Shown here: in pieces, positions 50,291-61,399 of the stretch | Layout: every line of letters begins with the position of its first letter | Position numbering within the stretch: the first letter of the stretch is position 1 | Source: Neodontobutis hainanensis | Taxonomy: Eukaryota > Chordata > Actinopteri > Gobiiformes > Odontobutidae | Direction of reading: 5' to 3' | Length of the DNA stretch: 64,000 nucleotides | Assembly: GCA_024349245.1 (NCBI GenBank) | Contig: JALDNG010000022.1 | Coordinates: 1,382,001 to 1,446,000, forward strand | Program-made: the position numbers and the translations under genes | Notes under the pieces: model-generated | What the model was told of the DNA's origin: nothing | Seen by the model: the letters and a program-made list of their open reading frames with translations, nothing else | Databases searched by the model: none

Positions 50291-50960
50291 ACTTCAGAAA
50301 ATAAACAAAGTGTATAGAAGTATAATTCAAAGTCAGTGCAGAGGCTTATGTAAATCTTATCTGGAAGTTTTCATTAATATTTAGTGTTTTGGATAATCCA
50401 GTGTAGTATAATGTTTACAGACAAAAAACATGTAGGATATGTACATTTGAAAATACGTAAAATGTAATGTTTTTTTTATTTATTAAGGAGACATGTTTGG
50501 GTGAGGGATAGGACATCTAACCCAGAACATTCCCACCGGGAGCCAGTTTGAATCCTAGCCCTATTTGACTCTCAAAGTGGTTAAGCTTTAAGTCATTATG
50601 AATGTTACCGTTAAAGTAGTTCGTAGGAGAGTAGTAGATAAATAAAGTAGTTTTAGGTGTAAATTAAAAGTGAGTATAATACTTTTATACTTTTAATTTT
50701 ACCTAACTTAATGTAATTTTCTTAATGTCGTATCTATGTTTTTGGGACAATTAAGCTACATCCACACTAAATAAATTAATGTTTAAATACATATGACATG
50801 TAAAAAAAATAATGTGAACACTGTTACTTTATTTAGATATCTTAGTTGAACTGTTGTGTGAAGTCAAAAGTGGGAAACCAATGATGAAACTGAATGTGTT
50901 TTTCATACGTGAAAAGCTGTGGATTTGTCAGTATTTGTATTTTTTTTTTTTAAACCAACA
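50291..50960. other. Gene-empty stretch with SINE scrap
   Basis: AT-rich. The piece at 50517-50560 (cattcccaccgggagccagt then ttgaatcctagcc) has a B-box-like core and resembles a tRNA-derived SINE fragment. Confidence 0.4.
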
Positions 50961-50963
50961 CTA

Positions 50964-51145
50964 AGGGAGCTTTCACACCTGCACTGTTTGGTACGGACTT
51001 TTGGACTTTCCCATTTGGTTCGAATTAAATCATCAGGTGTGAAAACTCCAGTAAACCATGGTTCAGATCAAAAAGCTGGTCTTTGGTCCGGCAAAAAGAG
51101 GTGGTCTCAGTCTGGACCGAACTGAACCAAGTTCTGTTTTTTTTG
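50964..51145. repeat. MITE-like 'ctttcacacctg' element
   Basis: GAGCTTTCACACCTG at 50968-50982 is opposed by caggtgtgaaaactc (51034-51048), an inverted pair with one mismatch. The following ctggaccgaactgaaccaag and the opening ggtacggacttttgg are typical of a widespread fish MITE whose ends read 'ttcacacc'. The outer boundaries and target duplication are unclear. Confidence 0.5.
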
Positions 51146-51658
51146 TAGCGAGAAAGCAGTTGGAGGAATGCAGGAAGTTACAGCCAATTACACACATGAA
51201 GAAGAGCAAACCGAGGAAGTAAACTGGGAAATCGGATACCAGCTGGTTTTCAAAAACACACAAAACAGCTCCTCAGAAATGTAAACTACTCAAAGAGACT
51301 AGATACCCTTATCTAGAATGTAAAAAGATTGAAGTGTTCTGGCAGGCAGTATGCAAGGAAGTTGGTCTGGTGATATAGTATGCAGAGATGTTAGTCTAGT
51401 CATAGGGCAGACAGTTGTCCTCAGTCCATTGCTCTGTCTGTTAGAACATATACCTGCAAATTTGAGAACACACAAAGAGACTGTTCTGACTGAAGTCTGA
51501 CTATGTACAATATATGTAGGTTTGTGGAAAACTGTGTTGGGCTGATTACATGTGCTCTCACAAGATGGCATATGCAGTATGTGGTATGCCTGAAGAAACA
51601 CCGTTTATTTTTACTTAACTTTTTTACATTAAGAATCATACAAATAGCTAAGAGGATA
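51146..51658. other. Gene-empty stretch
   Basis: Balanced to AT-rich with no exon. The overlapping frames on both strands have no recognisable product. Confidence 0.45.
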
Positions 51659-51774
51659 TACAGTTTTTCTCATAAATTTACATACCCTGGCAGAATTTGT
51701 GATTGTTTGGCCATTTTTCAAAGAATATAACACAAAAAGCTTTTTTCACTCATAGTTAGTGGTTGGATGAAGCC

Positions 51775-51931
51775 AAACCATTTTCTCCAGGTACTCCGGC
51801 TTCCTCCCACCGTCCAAAGACATGCATGTATAGGTTAATTGGCAACTCTTAAGTTTCCCTAGTGAAAGAGGACCACCTCGAAAACGAGATGATTCATCTC
51901 AAGGGATTATTCCTCACAAAACTGTGAATAA
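51775..51931 (+). repeat. Retroelement tail inserted in Tc1 copy 2
   Basis: The Tc1 left repeat breaks after gatgaagcc and resumes at tttattgtcaaacaactg. The insert begins ttttctccaggtactccggc, ttcctcccaccgtccaaaga and has an aaacgagatgattcatctc then aactgtgaataaa end, a LINE/SINE-type 3' end of fish genomes. Confidence 0.65.
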
Positions 51932-52138
51932 ATTTATTGTCAAACAACTGTGTTTACTCTTTATAAATCATAATGACAACAGAAACTACCCAAATGACCC
52001 TGATCAAAAGTTTACACACCCTGGTGACTGGCCTGATAACATGCACACAAGTTGACACAAACGGGTTTGAATGGCCACTAAAGGTAACCATCCTCACCTG
52101 TGATCTGTTTGATTGTGATCAGTGTGTGTATAAAAGGT

Positions 52139-52170
52139 CATATAGAGTTATATAGAGTGATATAGAGTGA
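52139..52170 (+). repeat. Short tandem 'tatagag' triplication
   Basis: Three near-copies of atatagagt(t/g) occur just after the Tc1 TATA leader of copy 2. Copy 1 has plain aaggtcagtgagtttc here. Confidence 0.7.
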
Positions 52171-52930
52171 GTTTCTAATAAAAAAGTGGAAAATTAAAAA
52201 GGTCATGTTGACCAATAAACATTTTAGCCACAACTGCCAAGAGAATTGTTCGGGATGCAAAGAAAAACCCACAAATAACTTTAGCTGAAATGCATGACTC
52301 AAAAATTGGTGTGGCTGTTTAAAGATGCACAATAATGGGCTGCATGGATTAGAAAGACATGACCACGCAAACTTCACAAATTCCACTTACAATAAGCCAA
52401 ACAGCACAGAGACACGCTTTACATCTTCTCGAACAAAGTCATTTAGAGTGATGAGACCAAAATGTAACTTTTTGGCCACAACCTTATCGTTGCATTTGGA
52501 GAGGAGTCAACGATGCCTATGATTGAAAGTACACCATTTCTACTGTGAAACATGGAGGTGGATTGCTGAAGTTTTGGGGATGTGTGAGCTACAAAGGCAC
52601 AGAAAACTTGGTCAAAATTGAAGGCAAGGTGAATGCAGCATGTTATCAGAAAATACTGAAGGAAAATTTGCACTCATCAGCCCGGAAGCTGTGCATGGAA
52701 CATAACTGGACATAAGTGAAGGTTCTGGACTGGCCTCAGTCTCCTGATCTCAGTATCATTGAGCCACTCTGGGAAGATCTCAAACGTGTAGTTCATGCAA
52801 GACAGCCCGAGAATTTACTTTTTGTCAAAAAGAATTGGCAGCTTTACCTTTAAATAAAGAGCCTCATCCACAAATACCACAAAATACTAGAAGCTTTCAT
52901 TGATGTTAAAGGAGACAATACACAGTATTT
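52171..52930 (+). pseudogene. Tc1-type transposase pseudogene, copy 2
   Basis: Remains of the DDE transposase of the element at 51661-53109. Start codon and most of the N-terminal HTH region are deleted: the leader joins directly to a sequence matching the middle of copy 1. Aligned nucleotides are recognisable from aatgttcgggatgcaaag-like DNA at about 52245 through cattgagccactctgg (52753-52771, final Glu retained). The first catalytic Asp codon (GAT, 52450-52452) is present. About 62 bp equivalent to 40467-40528 of copy 1 are missing at about 52710, removing the second catalytic Asp, and the frame is lost repeatedly. Non-functional. Confidence 0.85.
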
Positions 52931-53279
52931 AGATCAGGGTCATTTGTGTAGTTTCTGTTGTCATTATGATTTAAAAACACAATTGTTTGACAATAAAGGC
53001 TTTGCCCAACCACTAACTATGAGTGAAAAAAGTTATTATTCATATTCTATAAAAAATGGCCAAAATATCACAAATTCTGCCACGGTATATAAACTTATGA
53101 GCACAACTGTATGTTATTATGTTAAGGTTTGGTATTTTAAAGTTAAAAGTTATATAGTAGCTTTAATGGTAATCTTTCCATGAGAGACAATAAACCAAAA
53201 TCAGAGGGCAACAAATTACCATAATTATGCCTTCAACATAACCAGGCATTGCATATAATAATACAAAAGGTAAATCCCC

Positions 53280-54075
53280 AAATAAAGCTCAAAGCAAGTG
53301 TTTATCCTGTGTCTCAAATGGCCCAATGGACCATGTTGCTATCAGCTTTGAAATTTGCATTGGCACCGTCACCAAACACAGGGCCTATCTATGAATTCAC
53401 ACAAAGTTTTTTTATCCTCCCCTCGCCCCTTTTATCAATTCCATTTCTTTTGTGGCTGCGGAATGAATTGAGCAGCCATAGATTTTGCCTTGTGTTGCAG
53501 AAAATAACATGTCCTTCGCAAAATAATACAGTCATGCTTCTCATTCCAAAGTCTTAATGCTTTTTCCTTGAATAAATCATCCACATCTATTGAATCCTTT
53601 TCATTGCACAACACAAGCCCATCTTTCAAAAAGAAAAGAAAAGGAGTCTGAATTACTTCAAGCTGGAGAGTTACCTTGTATAGAGTGGAATTAAGGGCCA
53701 TTTGCCAATATTGTGGATCAACTATGCAGAGAATAAAAGCAGCATTCTTGTGTTACCTGGCTAGGGAATATAGCCACAATGGACTTCAAACAAGGACCAG
53801 CGCACAATCCGCCGATTGATTTTTACTTGAGGGACCTTGGACTTTCACAACAAACATTTTCCAGCAAAAACAAGCATAAAGGGAAGCGTTTGAATAGACG
53901 TTGTATTACCCTCTTGCCCCTTGTCAGAAAGAATGCAGGCTGTTCATTGTACGTCAATGGATGACCTCAAACTCATAATTTAACATTGTGTCGGCGGAAA
54001 GCAAAAAGTGGCTTTGGCAAACAAGCTGTTTAAGCATGGTTCAGACAAAGTGTTTCTGTGCATATTTGAATGTTG
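53280..54075. promoter_or_regulatory. Cluster of putative conserved non-coding elements
   Basis: Repeat-free, moderately balanced sequence with gcagccatagattttgcctt, gcgcacaatccgccgattga and ggacttcaaacaaggaccag. The frames at 53249-53557 and 53435-53701 run on opposite strands without exon signals. Confidence 0.37.
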
Positions 54076-54269
54076 CCACCTTCATCTACCCTTGCCTTTA
54101 CGAGCAACTAATAAAGAAGAGTGCAGATCGATGATGCCCACCAGGAAAATTAAATTAACTTTAAAGTAAAGTAGGTTATTGTAAAAGTTTTCATTTGTAA
54201 TTAAAAGACTGGTTTTCGAATGTACCTGTGAATGTGTCTGATGTTTGCATTTGTCTGCCTTGTGTTTCT

Positions 54270-54860
54270 TTGTTGGCGCAGTAAGCCGGCTGACTATCCC
54301 CGCTGCTCTTAAAGGTGCCCACACTCCCACCTGAGTGACACTCACTTGAGCTCTGCTCCAGTCTCTAGCCCCTCTAACAGCGAGATAAGACTCTTATCGC
54401 CTCCAAGAGTGAAGATTTGGCCTCAATCCAAGAGAACCAACGGAGCAGCAAAACCACTGTCTAGACACTTAAGGTGAACTAAAAGCAACAATGCTCCGTT
54501 TGACAGGAAATACTAAAGGCCTGTCGCTGCTGCATGGCACACCGAGGAGCCTGTAGTTCAGACAATGTCATTGTGTGAAAGCGCTTCACCAAATCCCCTA
54601 TCCTGCAGTCATTTTTCATCACCATCTACCATGAACCTTGCACAGGACAAGGGAGGGTTAGGGGCATGCTGTATCCCAGAATGCAACAGTCTTAATTGCT
54701 ACAACACACACAGGAGAGTTGATCTGATGTTGCCAAAATGAGAGCATCTCTCGCCAACACATTCATGCCCATGGCTTTTACCTCAGCTTTTCATGTTTGT
54801 ACACAGGTCACATTCATTTGGGAATCACTTGAAATCACAGCTTTAAAGTAACATGATATA
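54270..54860. promoter_or_regulatory. Putative conserved non-coding cluster with paired GATA sites
   Basis: Balanced composition. It contains a 15-bp GATA palindrome (54384-54398) and ctcctgtagttcagacaatg. Repeat-free, no exon. Confidence 0.4.
54384..54398. promoter_or_regulatory. Palindromic double GATA site
   Basis: GATAAGACTCTTATC is two consensus GATA sites (AGATAA) in inverted orientation around one central base. GATA factors bind such palindromes with both zinc fingers. Binding is inferred. Confidence 0.45.
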
Positions 54861-55190
54861 CAATTTTTTGTGCACCAAAACTTTTTCTTTGTAGATAGGA
54901 GAAAAAAATTTAATCTAATGGTGACTTTCCAAGTGAAATCTTCAATATAGTTATACCATCATTCCTTTGTTATTCTTTTGTGAAGAACCATTCGTTTGGC
55001 CCGTCTCATCCACACTCATGTTCTGCCTCATCTGCCATTTTAACAGTTTTTACAACTACAGCTTTATCAAAGCACAAAAACACTGGTTTACTTTAAAATA
55101 TATATATATATCCTACAGCCAGGACAGCACATGGTTAAATAAAAATATACACATTATGATTGAGGAGAAGAGTAAAATTTTAGCTTAAAC
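54861..55190. other. Gene-empty AT-rich stretch
   Basis: It includes a (TA)n run at about 55097-55111. Nothing coding. Confidence 0.5.
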
Positions 55191-55194
55191 AAGG

Positions 55195-55480
55195 AGAAAG
55201 CGGGGCTTTAGAAGCACACAACTCACCATGATGCAGCTGATCAGGAGTTTGGATCTGGAGTTTAGCAAAAATAGAGTCCCAAAATGTATTGGTGCTGCTA
55301 TTATGCACATTGCTCATCTGTGCCTGAGCCTGGACCAAGTCCTCACACCTGTCTGCTCTTTCTGTCTGAGACCTGCGCTGCTTTCCAGCAAAACCATGCT
55401 CCAGAACTTGTTTTGAAGTGATCATGCAGTGTCCAGGTAATTGAGAACAATTAACTACCGCATGAAACAGCAAGGACAGC
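55195..55480. promoter_or_regulatory. Putative conserved non-coding block
   Basis: Contains gatgcagctgatcaggag and cacctgtctgctctttctgt. Open on both strands (55180-55563 minus and 55228-55416 plus), which argues for constrained non-coding DNA or chance rather than a gene. No splice-bounded exon. Confidence 0.33.
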
Positions 55481-57090
55481 TTAGCATTACGTGAGTAAAA
55501 GAAATATGTCTGTGTGGTTTTCTTGTGGCAGTTTGTATAAAATACTCCACTTTTTTTTCTCATGTTGCTACAGCATGTCCAGAAAATCCAAATACTACCA
55601 AAATAATAATAAAATATTTTTTTATCTGGATGTAAGAAATTTTGTTCAAAATAAAATAAGTGGAAAAATTGTCTGAATGATTAGTATTATTCTAAAAATC
55701 TGCTCATTCAATATTAAAAAGAAGGTCTTTACAATATATTAAACAATAAAATAGAAAAGTTATGCATTATAACACAGTCCAATGACTAAAATAAAACAGA
55801 AATAAAAGTAATATAATTTAATAATAATAATAATCAGCTGTACAGGAGCAAAGCTCTGTGATTGGTTAAAAGCAAATATCCTGTCAAACATAAATCCTGC
55901 CTCTTTATATCTGCATCGGGTCAAGTTGTACCACCGTCTTTGCCCTGAAAATCGTAAAGAGGTATATTTGGACACACCCCTCAATGAGCTTCCATCTCGG
56001 CCAGATACCTGCGTTTTGATCGGGAAGATATGGCCCGTAGTGTCAGTGTCTGTTACATAGAATCACATACTTTTTTGCAGTTCATGCTGTCTTTCTCATA
56101 GGACTAACGTGGTAATGATAAACGGGTAAGGACAAAGATTACAGCGGATAACCGATAACGCGTCAAAATTTTATAATGCAAAAATAACTCAACTGAAGAA
56201 AAGCAATATCCAGTTCACAAAAAATGACTTGAATTGCAATTACGTGACGGTGTTTTATGTAATAAACGTTTACTTTTTGCCTCAAAATCCTTCTCCAAAT
56301 TTAGACCTGTTTACTCCTGGTTTACTTATTAATATTGTATTGAGTTGTTTTTCTTAATAGCTAAATCAGTGAAAGTTTTACTCAAAAGCAAAAAAAAAGC
56401 AGAGCATTCAAATATCACAGCTCTTATCATTATTGCAATAGTCAAAAAAGTTATCACATCTTTTTCTAATATCACCACAAAGGAAATGGACAATATTATG
56501 AGACATCAAACACCAACAGCTGATATATCGGGAGGTAAGAAGACACAGATATCAAAGCAGAGAGCTGTGGTATCACGTCTGTTCATCAGCTTTATGAGAG
56601 AAGTTGGTCTAAAAACAAGGCTGAGCCATGACAGATAGCGGCAGGCTGGAGCGTGCAGGAACAAGGCTATCTGACACTTGTTTATGAAAACTCACTTGGA
56701 ACGCCTGCCCTAACGGGAACACTATGCCTATATCTGAACCAAAACATTCACAAAACACAAGAGCAGGAGTTTTCACCTCTGTTTTATTTAGAATATTCTG
56801 CACAATAATACCAAGAGTAAAGAATCACTCTTCAAGTCTTCAGGACTACTAAGTATTAATTGTGTGATTCATTTATTTTTTGTTCAGTTTTGAACACATT
56901 CTCTGTTATTTGTTGACTTTGATACTGACAATGTTGAGAACTGACATATTAAAACTGTCAAGAATTTAGTTTTGTTAGTTTTTCTTGTAAACAATAAACC
57001 AAAAAATATAATTTTTATTTGTTTGTGCCTGTCTAATGCAGACACACATATTTCATTGGTTTCAAGGGTTTCCAAAAACATTTTTTCCAC
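55481..57090. other. Gene-empty stretch
   Basis: AT-rich with an (ATA)n run at 55820-55833. No exon. Short open frames are uncharacterisable. Confidence 0.45.
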
Positions 57091-57099
57091 CACTGTATA

Positions 57100-57215
57100 G
57101 TGAAGGCCATATTAACACCAGCAGTAAAGTGATAATGTATAACAGTCTTCTGAAAAAGACTGTTATACAGTGCAATGCCAAAGAGACAAATCCATGTGCT
57201 GATGTTAATGGGGCC
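57100..57215. repeat. Long imperfect hairpin
   Basis: The core is a perfect 14-bp stem, TGTATAACAGTCTT (57136-57149) and its complement (57156-57169), with a 6-nt loop ctgaaa. Outer parts also pair imperfectly: ggccatattaacaccagcag near 57107 against ctgatgttaatggggcc near 57200. It could be a small MITE or a structured transcript. Confidence 0.6.
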
Positions 57216-57599
57216 CATGAAATTTTTACATTTTATATTAACACTATGTCACATGTCTGGTCCATAAAGGATATTTCCACAATATATATTGCTCAAAGAT
57301 GTCTCATATTTTGGTCAAAATGGCCACATTGGGGTAAAGTACAAATAAATAGGGCGTTAAGGGGTTGTACTAATAAATGATATGTCAAATCAAAGTTAAC
57401 CATACCAGAGTATTCCATGAACCCCTTTAACCAAATACTGTACAATCCTTTTACTGTACAATACCTTTAAGATTATTGCGCAGATTAATGTGTACCTGTA
57501 ACAAAACCAGACAAAATTAAGCTCTCTTTGACCATTGCTCTGTGTGGACACTTTTGTGTAGACTAGAATAAAAAGATGAAGAGAGTGCCTGAAAGCCTT

Positions 57600-58130
57600 C
57601 TTGCATTTACTGTGCACATATGCCCCCTAGTGGCCACTACATAAGAGCCATTCCTGTCTCCTCCTGTGTCTCCTTTCTGTTCCCCCTGCCCATTTGAACC
57701 AGAGAACTGCTGACACAGGCAAAGAAACACTCCCAACTCTTTGACTTCCCATTCTCTCGCTAAAGTCACGAGACATGCTGGTCGTGTTCCCCGTCAAACG
57801 GATTTAAGAATGCACATACGCGCCTTCACCGAGTCCGACCCAATGCAGGACAAATCAGAAGGCAATTTTATTTACGGAAGACTTAAAAAAATCTGCAAAA
57901 TTTCAAGTAGCAGCCCTATTCTGTGGGCTGTGTAAGGGACAGAGCATTGAGACGCATGGAAATGTGTTGCCTCTCATCGTTTGATTGAACCCTGCCAGTC
58001 TCGATCACGGGGGATTCCACTGTCTGGGCCATTTACTGCCAGCGCCCTAAAATCCAAATTGACCTAGACTCAGATGGGACCCTCTTTGGTCCATTTTTTT
58101 AATTAAATATGAAAATTGAAGGCTCCATCT
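57600..58130. promoter_or_regulatory. Putative conserved non-coding cluster
   Basis: Balanced CpG-containing sequence (acatacgcgccttcaccgag, cctgccagtctcgatcacgg, ttactgccagcgccctaaaa), beginning with a CTCF-like word. Repeat-free. The plus-strand frame at 57741-57935 is not recognisable as an exon. Confidence 0.4.
57621..57636 (-). promoter_or_regulatory. CTCF-like motif (strong)
   Basis: The minus strand reads TGGCCACTAGGGGGCA, essentially the CTCF consensus. Occupancy is inferred. Confidence 0.55.
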
Positions 58131-58341
58131 GTGAGCGTGTTTGTATCAAAACCTCAGAATGAATAAATGCTTGAATACATTTTTGTTGGACTTTGCCAGT
58201 TCAGGTGCTAGCTGCTTAAGCTACAATTTTTATACTGACTTTATACTGATTCACAGTTCAAAAACGTCATTACCCAAAACTTTGAGAACTTTGGTTCGGG
58301 TCCAGTCTACGACACAAATACACAAAATAATGGTTAAATTA

Positions 58342-58734
58342 AGAGCTGCATGATATTAGAAAAACATGCAATAACTATTTTGAATATTGTGACAACAATA
58401 TAAGCTGCAATATTTGAGTGCTCTTAAAAACAGACTTAAAATGTTTAATGAATTAGATTTTATTTAGAAAAAGTAAAGACTTACAAGGCTCTGGACTAAC
58501 TTCCACTCCTCAAAGCAGGAGCTGAATCAATATTAAAGACTGAACCAGGAATAAACCAGTCTAAACCATAACTTTTACCATTAATGCACTGTTTGGACAA
58601 TGATTTTGAGGCAAAACGTGAATCAGATAGAAGAACATAATGTTATTGTGATACAAGTCATTCTTTGCAATACGGATATTGCGATAATAATAATATTATG
58701 ATAACTTTAAATTTGCAATATATTGTCCAAGACT
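58342..58734. repeat. AT-rich MITE-like element
   Basis: The left end agagctgcatgatattagaa and the right end, read inward, agtcttggacaatatattgc are imperfect inverted copies. The interior has mirrored 'caatat/atattg' words. This resembles 'ctg(c/g)acgatat' hAT-type MITEs of fish. The 8-bp duplication is not clear. Confidence 0.45.
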
Positions 58735-59592
58735 AAATAATTAATTACATAAACTGGTTACAAAGGTTAAGTAACTAGATGCATTCCTAAAGTTAGATCA
58801 AGGAAAACTTTTAATTACATTTCCAAAGAGTAATTTTTAAGTTGTCAACTAAAAATTTGCCAACACATTTTACCTGGCATTTCTTTATGGACTTCATGCC
58901 GTTAAATTGTTGTTTAAATTCAACAATCTGTGGCTACAGTAAATTATATCATCTCAAATAAAATGGAATCAGTCATCATTGCAGAGCCCCGTTCCAGTTT
59001 AGGACCCTTGGCAATTGCCCGGTTTGCCTACCGCATTGCAGCACCTCTGATCATAACTACTGTCCAACACCCGATTTTACCTCGGAATGATTCTTAATGT
59101 TAGGTCACAATTTTACAACATACAATAGTTACTGGAGAAAATCCTCAAAATATTTTGCAAATATTAAATATATTCAAAGTACATTACACAAAAAGTCTAT
59201 TCTTATTAGAATGTAATAATGACTCAGTAGAGGAAATGTATGTTTAGCCAGCTGTACCCCAACCCCATGCCAAAGTATATGCACTAGGACTCTTGCTACT
59301 AATAGATATTATATATAAAAATCGAAATTTACAAATTTACTGTAAATCATGTAAGTCTTGCAATAAGTCTCTGCAATATACACTTTGTAATTTTTTGTAA
59401 ATATAAAAAAAAAAGTGAAATAAAATGCCCCCAAATGACAAACCAAGTGTCGATTATTGTAAAATTATTAAATCAGATGTATTTTCCAATTTCAGCTTTA
59501 ATTTCCTTCTACACAGTATTTTCAATTGCCCGGACACACCGCAGACAAAAGCTGAATGTCTGGGCTGCTCCAGAGAATATGCAAGTCTATCA
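58735..59592. other. Gene-empty AT-rich stretch
   Basis: Nothing recognised. Confidence 0.5.
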
Positions 59593-59593
59593 A

Positions 59594-59609
59594 TGCCATC
59601 TAGTGGTGG
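59594..59609 (-). promoter_or_regulatory. CTCF-like motif
   Basis: The minus strand reads CCACCACTAGATGGCA, a full match to CCASYAGRKGGC. It lies about 2 kb from the site at 57621 in the same orientation. Confidence 0.42.
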
Positions 59610-59799
59610 AGGAAACCCTGCTCCAAACCTTTACTCAAACTAGACTTCAGTTTTCTATGATATTCTATTCATGATTTTACTGCACAGAAATGTACTCTGT
59701 GTGTTAAAAGTGCAGTAGGTAGTCATGTACACATATGTAAAGATGGAAAATATAAATGTTCCCTCAGGGACCATGTTTCTTTTGTCATAAAGTCTTAAA

Positions 59800-60560
59800 G
59801 TGGTTCATATTAATCTTTTTGGTTGGTTAAAATGTACTGAAAATCCAAAGCATTATGTTTGGTGTTTACTCACCTGAATGCAAGTCCACAAGGTTACGGA
59901 CTCTTATTTCCACATCTAAGGAGAAAACTAAAAAACACAAAGAAAACGTAGTCAGGGACAACTGCAACCAAATTAGATTTTTTATTTATTTGCAAAAAAA
60001 ACAAACTCGTACTGTTAAATTTGTATTTACGGATTCTCCTCAGCTTTACGTCTGCATATTCTCCTCCAACAATGTCATGAGTTTGCCGCTGGTTTGGGGG
60101 AAAAAAAAAAAAAGTGAGCCACAGATAACAGGCCACTCGGCTGTTTTAAGTCACAAGATGCAGAACTAGATGACAGCAGAGGCAGGTAATAAGACGACAA
60201 CCGCCCAGAGACACGACTGCACCGCTCTTTTCATTTTCAAAAATCAAAACTGTATTCCCTCGGAGGCAGCCTCAGTGGGCAAAAGAGATACCTGGGGCCA
60301 CCTGGATCCCACTCCAAAGACTTAGCCAAGACAATTTCCCTCAAATCACCTGCTATCTTAATCTGACAGCTGGACTCGATTACAAGGTGTAAAAATTGCT
60401 TTTCTTGCCACCAGCAGTCGTTGGGAAATTATCTTAATTGTGTCATGATTATGCCTTAAAGCCTCTGGTGAGAGCTTTACCTTGCTCTTTTCAAAATACA
60501 CAGTAGCTTCTCATCTTCCAAGAGGAGAAGAAGAGGAAAAGAAACCTATCTCTGCTCTTT
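59800..60560. promoter_or_regulatory. Cluster of putative conserved non-coding elements
   Basis: The strongest part is 60250-60500: cctaatctgacagctgg-like DNA (ttaatctgacagctggactc, Meis-type TGACAGCTG), tgattatgccttaaagcctc, gttgggaaattatcttaatt. No exon and no repeat apart from an A-run at 60101-60113. Confidence 0.42.
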
Positions 60561-61100
60561 TCTGTCAAGTATTTTGAAACCTATATGTAACCCAAGAAAG
60601 GGACAGGGGATTCTAAAATTGCCTATATTAAAGAAACAATGATAAAGGGTCTGAGCTGGATGGTTATCGATGTACCTACTCAGTGTTAGAATTTATACTC
60701 ACAATGAATCCTAGATAAAACAATTTAGATTTATTAAATATCAAAGTAACCTCCATGGAATACTCTGCTTTGTGAACATTGGGTTACTATTTAAACTGTC
60801 TTCAATTCTGATTTACCAAATAAAAACGGCTGCAAAGTTTTATAATGTAAGCAATAATACATTTTATTGATAAAAATTCAAGGCTTTCAAACTATGTGTA
60901 ACCTCATTTGTAGACACTAAAACGCATGGAATATTTACAAATATTACTTACAAATATTGTATGTAAAATGTATAAATAAATGGACTATCGTTATCCAGCA
61001 AACTAAACTCAAAATAACCAACTCTGTGCATGTGTCAATGTGTAGATGTGTGCAACTATTTTTGTTTTGCAGTATTTGGGTTGATTAGGACATGTTCAAA
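60561..61100. other. Gene-empty AT-rich stretch
   Basis: Nothing recognised. Confidence 0.5.
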
Positions 61101-61271
61101 AGGTCAATTAGAAAGTATCCCTAGCAGTGAATGAATGTGAGAGTAAATGGGTGTCTGTCAGTGTTTGTCTCTAAGTAAAGTGTCTGCCCCGCGACTAACT
61201 GGCCATTGTCCAGGGTGTACCCCGCCTCAGGCCCAAAGCTGCTGGGACTGGCTCCAGTCACATACAACCCC
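61101..61271 (+). repeat. Retroelement 3' tail fragment, copy 2
   Basis: Same order of blocks as 33149-33345: tgaatgaatgtgagagtaaa, gcgactaactggccattgtc, ccagggtgtaccccgcctca, gctgggactggctccagtca. About 58 bp separate it from a GT microsatellite. Confidence 0.75.
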
Positions 61272-61327
61272 ATTTGTTTTTGTTTCTTCTACTAAAATAT
61301 GTGGGATTGATTCCTTAAGCTGAAGGG

Positions 61328-61328
<1 letters not shown>

Positions 61329-61377
<49 letters not shown>
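61329..61377 (+). repeat. (GT)n microsatellite
   Basis: An uninterrupted run of about 24 TG units. Confidence 0.95.
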
Positions 61378-61378
<1 letters not shown>

Positions 61379-61399
61379 ATAGTACAAACATATGAAAAG

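Larger units (their letters stand above)
51661..53109 (+). mobile_element. Tc1/mariner element, copy 2 (both ends present)
   Basis: Outer inverted repeats are retained. The left starts cagtttttctcataaattta, and the right, read inward from 53109, starts cagttgtgctcataagttta. Both continue into ggcagaatttgtga. TA lies on both sides (51659-51660 and 53110-53111). The long inverted repeats with internal repeats (ctcatagttagtggttgg; caaacaactgtgtttactc) define the IR/DR type. The 1449-bp length includes a foreign insertion of about 150 bp at 51775-51931. Internal deletions have removed much of the transposase. Confidence 0.9.

Noticed and set aside
55180..55563. 127-codon minus-strand frame
   Set aside because: Overlaps an open plus-strand frame, no family, no splice context. 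More likely non-coding.
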